Assembly: GCF_004795015.1 (NCBI RefSeq)
Contig: NZ_SSBI01000011.1
Coordinates: 1 to 64,000 of the forward strand
DNA: 64,000 bases
DNA from: Streptomyces sp. A1277
Lineage (GTDB): Bacteria > Actinomycetota > Actinomycetes > Streptomycetales > Streptomycetaceae
Direction: 5' to 3'
A program made the position numbers and the translations under genes. Under the pieces are notes generated by a model. That model was not told the DNA's origin. It did not search any database and saw nothing but the letters and a program-made list of their open reading frames with translations. The first letter of the stretch is position 1; each line of letters begins with the position of its first letter. This document shows positions 7,428-14,667 of the stretch, piece after piece.

Positions 7428-10400
7428 TTGCGAGCACCGGTGCAGAAGAAGCGGCCTCGGAGCAAGGGCGGCAGCAACAGCGGTTCCGGGGCGGCGCCGA
7501 CGGAGCGCGCCGGCAGCGGCCGCACCGTACGCGTCCGCACCAGGCTGGTCGCGGGCGTCGCCGTCGTCGGGATCACCGTCATAGCCGCTGGGACGCCCGC
7601 GGTGCTCGCCGCCTCGTCCGACCTCACCGACTCGCAGGCGCTGGTCACCCGGGCCGAGCTGAACCAGCAGGCCATCTCGCTGGCCCACTCCCTCGCCGAC
7701 GAGCGCGACGAGGTGACCACCTACATCGCCGGCGGCCGTGAGGGCGAGCCGGGCAGCCGCAGCACCCGCGTCGACCAGCAGGTGGACGAGATCCGGGACG
7801 CGGCCCCCGCCGACCTGCGCCGCGACCTGTCCACCATCCCGTCCCTGCGCCGGGACGCGGTCAGCGGCAAGGGCACGGCGCTGGAGGCCCACCAGGCGTA
7901 CTCCGAGGTCATCGCCAAGCTCCACGGCCTCGCCGACGAGCTCGCCCGGGACACCCCGCCGCGCGCCGCCGAGGAGACCCGCACCCCGCAGGCGCTCGGC
8001 CGGGCCACCGACCGGGCCGCCGCCACCCGCGGGCTGCTGCTCGCCGCGCTCGCCGTGCCGCGGCCGCAGCAGACGGCCCCCACGATCGACCCGTTCACCG
8101 GTCTCCCCGTCCAGCCCCAGGACGAGGGCGAGACCAAGGAGGACCGGACCCGCGACGCGCTGAGCGCCGCCGCCCAGCAGTCCCGGGTCGGCGAGCTGTC
8201 CGCGCTCGCCGAGTTCGACCAGTCCGCCGGCGCCGCCGCCCGCGACAAGCTGGCCTCCCTCGTCACGGGGCCCGAGGTCAACAGCGCCGAGAAATACCTC
8301 GCCGAGCTCACCGACCGCCCCGAGCTCTCCGACTCAGACCTGAAGGTCAGCACCAAGAAGGTCGCCGCGGCGCTCTCCGCCAGGGTCGACCGGATGCGCT
8401 CGGTGGAGTCCGCCCTCGGCACCACCCAGGTCCAGCGGCTCGAACAGCTGCGCGACGACGACGTCACGGCCCTCGAACTGCGCATCGCGCTCCTCGGCGG
8501 CTGCCTGCTCGTCGCCGTCGGCGTCTCCACCGCCGTCGCCCGCACCCTCACCCAGCCGCTCGCCGTGCTGCGGATCGGCGCCGCCCGGCTCGCGGCCGAG
8601 CCCGCCACCGCCGAACCGGTCCGCTACACCGGCCGCAACGACGAGTTCGCCCAGGTCGTCCGGTCCATCAACGCCCTGCACGGCCAGCTGCACGGGCTGC
8701 TGACGGAGTTCAACGGGCGGTTCGAGTCCCTGGAGGCCGAGCGCGCCGAGCTGCTCGCCGGCCGCGAGTCCCTCACCGTCCAGCGCGCCGAACTCCAGGT
8801 GCGCGCAGCCGACCTGACGGCCCAGCTGGAGAAGCTGAAGAACACCGTCCACCACACCTTCGTCAACCTCTCGCTGCGCACCCTCGGCCTGGTCGAGCGC
8901 CAGCTCGGCGTCATCGAGACCCTGGAGGAGCGCGAGCAGGACCCGGAACGGCTCGGCACGCTCTTCAAGCTCGATCACATGGCCACGGTCATGCGCCGCC
9001 ACAGCGAGAACATGCTGGTCCTCGCCGGCGCGGAGCACGGCCACGGGCACCCGGGCCCGATCCCGCTGGTCGACGTCCTGCGCGCCGCCGTCAGCGAGAT
9101 CGAGCGCTACGAGCGGGTCACCATCCAGTCCCTCCCGCCGCACGCCCAGGTCGCCGGGTTCGCCGCCGACGACCTCAGCCACCTGGTCGCGGAGCTCCTG
9201 GAGAACGCCACCTCCTTCTCCCCGCCCGACTCCCACGTCCAGCTCTCCGGCTGGCTCCTTGAGAGCGGCGAGGTGATGCTGTCCGTGCAGGACGAGGGCA
9301 TCGGCATGTCCTCCGTACGGATGGGCGAGCTCAACACCCGCCTCGCCGACCCCACGCTCTTCGAGGCCGGCGAACAGAACGCGGACGGGGCCGGCCTCGG
9401 CCTCCAGGTGACCTCGCTGCTCGCGGCCCGCCACGGCGTACGGGTGGAGCTGCGCGAACAGAAGGGCAGCGGGGTGACCGCGGTCGTCGTGCTCCCCGAG
9501 GCCCTGTTCCCCAAGGCGCTCCCGGCCGCCACACCGCCGCCGGTCACCACCCACGGCGAGGCGCCCACGCTGAACCTGCCGGGCTCGGTGGCCGAGGCCA
9601 ACTCCAACACGCTGCCGGGGCGCGGCCCGTCGGCGGCCGACGATCCGATGATCGCGGCGGCGGAGCGGGTGATCGCGGCGTCGGGGGCGGAGGCGGCGAA
9701 GCCGCCGGAGGCCGCGTCGGAGGCGCCCGAGGGCCCGGCGGCCCCGGAGACCGACGCGGTGCCAGCGGCCGAGGACGAGCCTGCGGCCGACGACGCGCCT
9801 GCGGCCGACGAGCCTGCGGATGCCCCCGAAGCCGCCTCCGAGGCGGCCCCCGCCCCCCAAACCGCCGCCGTCTCGGAACCGGAGACCACCCCCGGGGCGG
9901 CCCACGCCCCCGCCCCCGAGACCGACCCCGAGGCCACCCTCCAGGTGCGCCTGCCCCGGCCGCCGCGGACCGGCGACGCGCCCGAGCCCACGATCGCCGG
10001 CGGACCGTACGCCATCGGCCCCGACCGCCACGAGCGCGCCGCCGACGAGGCACCGCACAGCGCTCCGGCCCCTGCGGCACCGGAAGTCCCCGCAGCCCCC
10101 GAGGCACCACACAGCGCTCCGGCCCCCGCGACAGCGGAAGCCCCTGCGGCCCCCGCGGCACCGAAAGCCCCCGCGGCCCCCGCGGCAGCGGAACCCGCGG
10201 ACACCGTCCCCGCCCCCCGCAAGCCGGAGGCCGGGCCGGTGACCGACAAGGGGCTCCCCAAGCGGACGCCCAAGATCGTCCGGCCGGCCGGGGCTCCCGC
10301 CGCCGAGCGGACGGGGAGCGTCGACAAGGAGGCCCTGAGGCGCCGGCTCGGCGGCTTCCACCAGGGCGCGAAGGACGGCCGCCGCGATGTCGAGGCGGAG

Positions 10401-10517
10401 ATCGCCGAGGGCAAAGGACCGGCCCGGGGCACACGTACCGAGCACGCCGAGCCGGCAGGCCGCAGCGACGGCCGGACCGGAGAGACGGGGGACACAGTCG
10501 AGGAGGCACGCAGTTGA
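7428..10517 (+). CDS. cvnA: conservon sensor histidine kinase-like protein with NIT domain (CvnA type)
   Basis: A 1029-residue membrane protein. TM1 is at about residues 40-62, followed by a largely helical extracytoplasmic nitrate/nitrite-sensing (NIT) type domain. TM2 is near 350-372, then HAMP, a coiled coil (about 425-530), and an HATPase domain with N-box ELLENATSFSPP (about 589), DEGIGM (about 622) and GLGLQV (about 655). Residues about 690-960 are a disordered Ala/Pro/Glu tail with repeated PAAPEAP-like units, ending in a basic RRRLGGFHQGAKDG segment. No standard HExxT phospho-acceptor box is obvious. The TTG at 7428 is used; a GTG at 7440 is an alternative, both with weak ribosome-binding sites. 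It heads the four-gene conservon. In this family the proteins form a membrane complex resembling a eukaryotic G-protein system. Confidence 0.93.
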   Translation: MRAPVQKKRPRSKGGSNSGSGAAPTERAGSGRTVRVRTRLVAGVAVVGITVIAAGTPAVLAASSDLTDSQALVTRAELNQQAISLAHSLADERDEVTTYIAGGREGEPGSRSTRVDQQVDEIRDAAPADLRRDLSTIPSLRRDAVSGKGTALEAHQAYSEVIAKLHGLADELARDTPPRAAEETRTPQALGRATDRAAATRGLLLAALAVPRPQQTAPTIDPFTGLPVQPQDEGETKEDRTRDALSAAAQQSRVGELSALAEFDQSAGAAARDKLASLVTGPEVNSAEKYLAELTDRPELSDSDLKVSTKKVAAALSARVDRMRSVESALGTTQVQRLEQLRDDDVTALELRIALLGGCLLVAVGVSTAVARTLTQPLAVLRIGAARLAAEPATAEPVRYTGRNDEFAQVVRSINALHGQLHGLLTEFNGRFESLEAERAELLAGRESLTVQRAELQVRAADLTAQLEKLKNTVHHTFVNLSLRTLGLVERQLGVIETLEEREQDPERLGTLFKLDHMATVMRRHSENMLVLAGAEHGHGHPGPIPLVDVLRAAVSEIERYERVTIQSLPPHAQVAGFAADDLSHLVAELLENATSFSPPDSHVQLSGWLLESGEVMLSVQDEGIGMSSVRMGELNTRLADPTLFEAGEQNADGAGLGLQVTSLLAARHGVRVELREQKGSGVTAVVVLPEALFPKALPAATPPPVTTHGEAPTLNLPGSVAEANSNTLPGRGPSAADDPMIAAAERVIAASGAEAAKPPEAASEAPEGPAAPETDAVPAAEDEPAADDAPAADEPADAPEAASEAAPAPQTAAVSEPETTPGAAHAPAPETDPEATLQVRLPRPPRTGDAPEPTIAGGPYAIGPDRHERAADEAPHSAPAPAAPEVPAAPEAPHSAPAPATAEAPAAPAAPKAPAAPAAAEPADTVPAPRKPEAGPVTDKGLPKRTPKIVRPAGAPAAERTGSVDKEALRRRLGGFHQGAKDGRRDVEAEIAEGKGPARGTRTEHAEPAGRSDGRTGETGDTVEEARS

Positions 10518-10993
10518 CTGCGCCCAGCACATTCGGGCTGAGCACCGAGGCCCGGAACCTTCACTGGTTGCTGAGCAATCTCGTCGAGGAGGTGCCAGGG
10601 GTCCACTCGGTCACCGTCGTCTCGTCCGACGGGCTGATGCTGCTCTCCTCCGACCCCGGCCACCTCAGCGCCCCCGAGGAGGGGAGGCCGAGCGGACCGC
10701 GCGGCTCCAGCGCCGACCTGGCGACCATCGTCTCCGGCATCGGCAGCCTCACCGTCGGCGCCGCGAAGCTGATGGAGGGCGGCGGCGTCAAGCAGACCAT
10801 GGTCGCCATGGAGGAGGGCAGCGTCTTCGTCATGTCGATCAGCGACGGATCGCTGCTCGGGGTGCACGCCGCACCCGACTGCGACATGAGCGTCATCGCG
10901 TACCACATGGCGCTCTTCGTCGGCCGAGCCGGACACGTACTCACCCCCGAACTCCGCAGTGAACTGCGCAAATCGATGGAGAGCGCCCAGTGA
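10514..10993 (+). CDS. cvnB: roadblock/LC7 domain protein (CvnB type)
   Basis: A 159-residue cytoplasmic protein with the roadblock/LC7 (MglB-like) fold. The N-terminus ARNLHWLLSNLVEEVPGVHSVTVVSSDGLMLLSS is diagnostic. Roadblock proteins commonly bind small GTPases, here probably CvnD two genes downstream. The TTG start overlaps the TGA of cvnA (10514-10517), with GAGGAG about eight bases upstream, so it is translationally coupled to cvnA. Confidence 0.95.
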   Translation: MTAPSTFGLSTEARNLHWLLSNLVEEVPGVHSVTVVSSDGLMLLSSDPGHLSAPEEGRPSGPRGSSADLATIVSGIGSLTVGAAKLMEGGGVKQTMVAMEEGSVFVMSISDGSLLGVHAAPDCDMSVIAYHMALFVGRAGHVLTPELRSELRKSMESAQ

Positions 10994-11406
10994 GCCACGC
11001 CGCTGCCGGACCCGCCCGCAAACTGCCCGTACGGGGGGCCGGCAAACGGCCCGCGCGGGTCCGCCCGTACTCGCTGACCGGCGGCCGCACCCGCTTCGGG
11101 CACGTGCTGCTGGTCGAGACGTTCGTCGCCGCGCTGGAGGCGCCCGAGGAACGCCGTGAACTCACCAACGGGAACCTGGCGTCGCGTCTGATGCCGGAGC
11201 TCAGGGCCATTGTCGAGATCTGCCGCCGGATGCGTACCGTCGCGGAGATCTCGGCCCTGCTGAAGATGCCGCTCGGCGTGGTCCGGGTGCTGCTCAGCGA
11301 CTTGGCCGACCAGGGAAAGATCCGCGTGTACGGGACCGGTCACGGCACCGGCCAGCCCGACCGCGCACTGCTCGAAAGGGTGCTCGATGGACTCCGCCGT
11401 CTCTGA
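10990..11406 (+). CDS. cvnC: DUF742 protein (CvnC type)
   Basis: A 138-residue protein. After a basic, Pro-rich start it shows the DUF742 core (RPYSLTGGRT, then LMPELRAIVEICRRMRTVAEISALLKMPLGVVRVLLSDLADQG), which has winged-helix character. The GTG start overlaps the cvnB stop (GTGA). The C-terminal end overlaps the cvnD start by 20 bases. It is the third fixed member of the conservon; its biochemical role is not established. Confidence 0.95.
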   Translation: MSHAAAGPARKLPVRGAGKRPARVRPYSLTGGRTRFGHVLLVETFVAALEAPEERRELTNGNLASRLMPELRAIVEICRRMRTVAEISALLKMPLGVVRVLLSDLADQGKIRVYGTGHGTGQPDRALLERVLDGLRRL

Positions 11407-12037
11407 GTCGCCGCTGTTCGCCCCGCGGCAGCCGGGTCCGGAGGCCCAGCCCGAGGAGAAGCTCCAGCCCTGGCAGCTGGACCGCACCAGGGCCCCGATC
11501 GCCACCAAGATCGTGGTCGCGGGCGGCTTCGGCGTCGGCAAGACCACCTTCGTGGGCTCGGTCTCCGAGATCACCCCGCTGCAGACCGAGGCGGTGATGA
11601 CCCGGGCCAGCGAGGACACCGACGACCTCAGCGCCACGCCGGACAAGACCACGACGACCGTCGCCATGGACTTCGGCCGGCTCACGCTCGACGACGACCT
11701 CGTGCTGTACGTCTTCGGTACCCCGGGCCAGCAGCGCTTCTGGTTCATGTGGGACGACCTCGTGCGCGGTGCGATCGGCGCGGTCGTCATGGCCGACACC
11801 CGCCGGCTCGCCGACTGCTTCCCCGCCCTCGACTACTTCGAGAGCTGCGGGCTGCCGTACATCGTGGCCGTCAACCACTTCGAGGGAACGCCGGGGTTCG
11901 AGGCGGACGACGTCCGGGAGGCCCTGACCGTCCCCCCGCACGTGCCCGTGGTGATCATGGACGCGCGCAACAGGATCACGGTCGTCGAATCGCTGCTGGC
12001 CCTCGTCGGCCACGCCCTCGACACCGGCCCCGCGTAG
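11387..12037 (+). CDS. cvnD: conservon small GTP-binding protein (CvnD type)
   Basis: A 216-residue GTPase. G1/P-loop GGFGVGKTT lies at about residues 46-54; a Thr-rich switch I (DKTTTTVAMDFGR) follows; G3 is seen as FGTPGQ. The G4 position reads NHFE in place of NKxD, as is usual for this MglA-like family. It would cycle between GTP and GDP forms under the influence of the roadblock partner. The ATG at 11387 lies inside the cvnC reading frame, so expression is coupled. The flavoprotein gene follows after 39 bases and probably shares the transcript. Confidence 0.95.
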   Translation: MDSAVSESPLFAPRQPGPEAQPEEKLQPWQLDRTRAPIATKIVVAGGFGVGKTTFVGSVSEITPLQTEAVMTRASEDTDDLSATPDKTTTTVAMDFGRLTLDDDLVLYVFGTPGQQRFWFMWDDLVRGAIGAVVMADTRRLADCFPALDYFESCGLPYIVAVNHFEGTPGFEADDVREALTVPPHVPVVIMDARNRITVVESLLALVGHALDTGPA

Positions 12038-12076
12038 CCCCTGCCTCCCCCAAGCAACACACAACGGAGAACCGCG

Positions 12077-13318
12077 ATGCGGAAGATACTCATAGTCGGA
12101 GCCGGTCAGTCCGGACTCCAGCTCGCCCTGGGACTTCAGTCCAAGGGGTACGAAGTCACCCTCATGTCCAACCGCACGGCCGACGAGATCCGCTCCGGCC
12201 GGGTCATGTCGACGCAGTGCATGTTCCACACCGCGCTCCAGTACGAGCGGGACTACCAGCTGAACTTCTGGGAGTCGCAGGCCCCGCGCATCGAGGGCCT
12301 CGGCGTCTCGGTCGCCGCCCCCGACTCCTCGCGGGCCGTCGACTGGGTCGGCAAGCTGGACGGGTACGCCCAGTCCGTGGACCAGCGCGTCAAGATGGCC
12401 GGCTGGATGGAGACCTTCGCCCAGCGCGGCGGCCAGCTCGTCATCCACGGCGCGGCCGTCTCTGACCTGGACTACTTCTCCCGCGCCTACGACCTGGTGA
12501 TGGTCGCGGCCGGCAAGGGCGAGCTGGTCTCGATGTTCGGCCGGGACGCGTCCCGTTCGCCGTACGACGCCCCGCAGCGCGCGCTGGCCGTCGCGTACGT
12601 CCACGGCATGGGCCCGCGCCCCGAGCACCCCGACTTCGACGCGGTGCGCTGCAACCTGGTCCCGGGCGTCGGCGAACTCTTCGTGATGCCGACCCTGACC
12701 ACCTCGGGCCGCGCCGACATCCTGTTCTGGGAGGGCGTCCCGGGCGGGCCGCTCGACGCGTTCCAGGGCATCAAGGACCCCTCCGAGCACCTGGCCAAGA
12801 CGCTGGAGCTGATGGAGCGGTTCACGCCCTGGGAGTACGCCCGCGCGACGAAGGTCGAGCTGACCGACGCCAACGGCACCCTCGCCGGCCGCTACGCCCC
12901 CACGGTCCGCAAGCCGATCGGCCGGCTCCCCGGCGGCGGTCTGGTGCTCGGCGTCGCGGACGTGGTCGTCGCCAACGACCCGATCACCGGCCAGGGCTCC
13001 AACTCCGCCTCCAAGTGCGCCAACGCCTACCTGGACGCGATCGTCGAGCACGGCGACCGGGAGTTCGACGAGGCGTGGATGCAGGCCGCCTTCGACCGCT
13101 ACTGGGACACCGCCCAGCACGTCACGAAGTGGACGAACGCCATGCTCGGCGCCCCGCCGGAGCACGTCCTGAACCTCATCGGCGCGGCCGGGCAGCTCCA
13201 GCCGGTCGCGGACCGCTTCGCCAACGGCTTCAACGACCCGGCGGACTTCGAGAACTTCTTCTTCGACCCGGAGAAGGCCGGCGCCTACCTCGCCTCGGTC
13301 GCGGAGGCCGCCGCCTGA
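12077..13318 (+). CDS. styrene/indole monooxygenase-like FAD-dependent protein (StyA family)
   Basis: A 413-residue flavoprotein. The N-terminal Rossmann dinucleotide motif GAGQSGLQLALGL (residues 8-20) binds FAD. A C-terminal FAD-ribityl motif is visible as NDPITGQGSN. The overall plan matches the single-component oxygenase subunits of styrene/indole monooxygenases, which use reduced FAD from a separate reductase to epoxidise aromatic alkenes. No reductase gene is adjacent. AACGGAGAACCGCG precedes the ATG. It lies just behind the conservon and looks co-transcribed, so the conservon may regulate or sense a process involving it. The natural substrate cannot be deduced. Confidence 0.85.
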   Translation: MRKILIVGAGQSGLQLALGLQSKGYEVTLMSNRTADEIRSGRVMSTQCMFHTALQYERDYQLNFWESQAPRIEGLGVSVAAPDSSRAVDWVGKLDGYAQSVDQRVKMAGWMETFAQRGGQLVIHGAAVSDLDYFSRAYDLVMVAAGKGELVSMFGRDASRSPYDAPQRALAVAYVHGMGPRPEHPDFDAVRCNLVPGVGELFVMPTLTTSGRADILFWEGVPGGPLDAFQGIKDPSEHLAKTLELMERFTPWEYARATKVELTDANGTLAGRYAPTVRKPIGRLPGGGLVLGVADVVVANDPITGQGSNSASKCANAYLDAIVEHGDREFDEAWMQAAFDRYWDTAQHVTKWTNAMLGAPPEHVLNLIGAAGQLQPVADRFANGFNDPADFENFFFDPEKAGAYLASVAEAAA

Positions 13319-13340
13319 GCGGGCCCCGCCGAACTCCCGC

Positions 13341-13365
13341 GCCCCGGCCGCTACGAGGCCGGGGC
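13341..13365. terminator. bidirectional hairpin terminator (flavoprotein gene / NlpC gene)
   Basis: GCCCCGGCC and GGCCGGGGC form a perfect 9-base stem around a 7-base loop. The hairpin follows the flavoprotein stop by 22 bases and contains the stop codon of the convergent NlpC/P60 gene in its loop. Confidence 0.75.
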
Positions 13366-14505
13366 CGAGGAGGACCCGTAACCCTCGTCGGACCCTTCCA
13401 AGGCGCCGTCGGGCAGCTCGGGCGCCTTGTACGTGGCCAGCGCGGCGCTCTCCGGGTCGGGCCGCACCGCGCCCAGCACCGGGTTGGACGCCACGGGGGA
13501 GACCTTCACCCGCGAGCCCGGCCGGGGCGCCTGCACCACCAGGCCGTTGCCGATGTACAGCGCCACGTGGGTCGCCTTCGGGAAGTAGACCACCAGGTCA
13601 CCGGGGCGCAGCGCGTTCATCGGCACCCTGGGCAGCTGCCGCCACTGCTCCTGCGAGGTGCGCGGAATGGTGCGCCCGGCGTGCGCCCACGCCTGCGAGG
13701 TCAGTCCGGAGCAGTCGAACGAGTTCGGGCCCTCCGCCCCCCACACGTACGGCTTGCCGATCTGCCGGACCGCGTACCGGACGGCCGCACCGCCCTGTGC
13801 GGACGGCGGCCGGGTCGAGGACAGCGCCCCGGAGGCGGCCAGAGCGCTCTGCGCCTGGGCCGTGTTCTTCCGTTCGAGGCCGGAGAGTTCGGCGAGCTGG
13901 TCCGCGGAGAGCGTGGAGAGCATCGCCTCCACCTCCTTCAGCCGGGCCCGCACGGTGTCGCGTTCCTTCTTCTGCCGTGCGGCGAGGACCTGCTGCTCGT
14001 CCAGCACCTTGCGGGACTCCTTCGCCAGCTCGTCGGCCCGCTTCTCGGCCGCGCCGAGCCGCTTGACGGTCGCCGCCCGCCCGGCGGCCAGCCGCTGGAT
14101 GACCTGTCCCTGGTCCAGGGCGTATTCGGGGTCGCGCATCAGCAGCAGACGCAGGTACGCGGAGAGGTCGGACCGGCCCTGGTACTGCTCGCGGGCCAGC
14201 CGGCCCGCCGCGTCGCGGCTGCGGGAGAGCGCGAGCCGTGCGGTGACCAGTGCGGCGTCGAGCTTCTTGGCCTTCGCGGCCCGCTTCTTCAGCTCGGCCG
14301 CCGTGCCGTTGTAGGTCTCGGTGGCCTCCTCCGCCTGCTGGTACAGCCGCTGCAGCTCGCTCAGCAGCCCGGCGACGCCGCCGGCCGGTGCGCCGGAGGA
14401 CTCCCCGGGGCCCGGCGAGGGGGCCGCGCCGGCAGTGGCCGGCGAGACCACGACGACGACGGCCAGAGCCGCCGTACCGAGGGAACGCACCAGGGTGCCC
14501 GACAC
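13351..14505 (-). CDS. secreted NlpC/P60 (C40) peptidoglycan hydrolase with coiled coil
   Basis: A 384-residue exported protein. A signal peptide occupies residues 1-29 (LGTAALAVVVVVSPATAGAAP). A long coiled coil (about 45-215, Ala/Glu/Lys/Arg-rich) is of the kind that regulates or targets such hydrolases. The C-terminal NlpC/P60 domain (about 260-345) has the catalytic Cys in FDCSGL and the His in THVALYI. It should cut stem peptides, typically between D-Glu and the diamino acid. The GTG at 14505 is chosen for its GGAGGTGAT site seven bases upstream. A Ser/Pro-rich tail of about 40 residues follows the catalytic domain. It resembles the RipA-type hydrolases of actinobacteria. Confidence 0.93.
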   Translation of the reverse strand: MSGTLVRSLGTAALAVVVVVSPATAGAAPSPGPGESSGAPAGGVAGLLSELQRLYQQAEEATETYNGTAAELKKRAAKAKKLDAALVTARLALSRSRDAAGRLAREQYQGRSDLSAYLRLLLMRDPEYALDQGQVIQRLAAGRAATVKRLGAAEKRADELAKESRKVLDEQQVLAARQKKERDTVRARLKEVEAMLSTLSADQLAELSGLERKNTAQAQSALAASGALSSTRPPSAQGGAAVRYAVRQIGKPYVWGAEGPNSFDCSGLTSQAWAHAGRTIPRTSQEQWRQLPRVPMNALRPGDLVVYFPKATHVALYIGNGLVVQAPRPGSRVKVSPVASNPVLGAVRPDPESAALATYKAPELPDGALEGSDEGYGSSSAPAS

Positions 14506-14667
14506 GACATCACCTCCGGAACCGGGGCGAATCGTGCGACTACCCCATGAGTGAGCGCAATTCGTCCATACGCTCACCCGGCGCCGGGCGATGCAAGAAC
14601 CCGGAGGCGTGGCGGCGGGCCCGCGCCCCCGGATTCCCCCGGAAGGCGGCGGCCCGCCCCCGGGCGG

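Noticed and set aside
8334..10936. Long open frames opposite the conservon kinase gene
   Set aside because: They are Gly/Arg/Ala-rich mirror frames of a high-GC gene, with no domain or ribosome-binding site.
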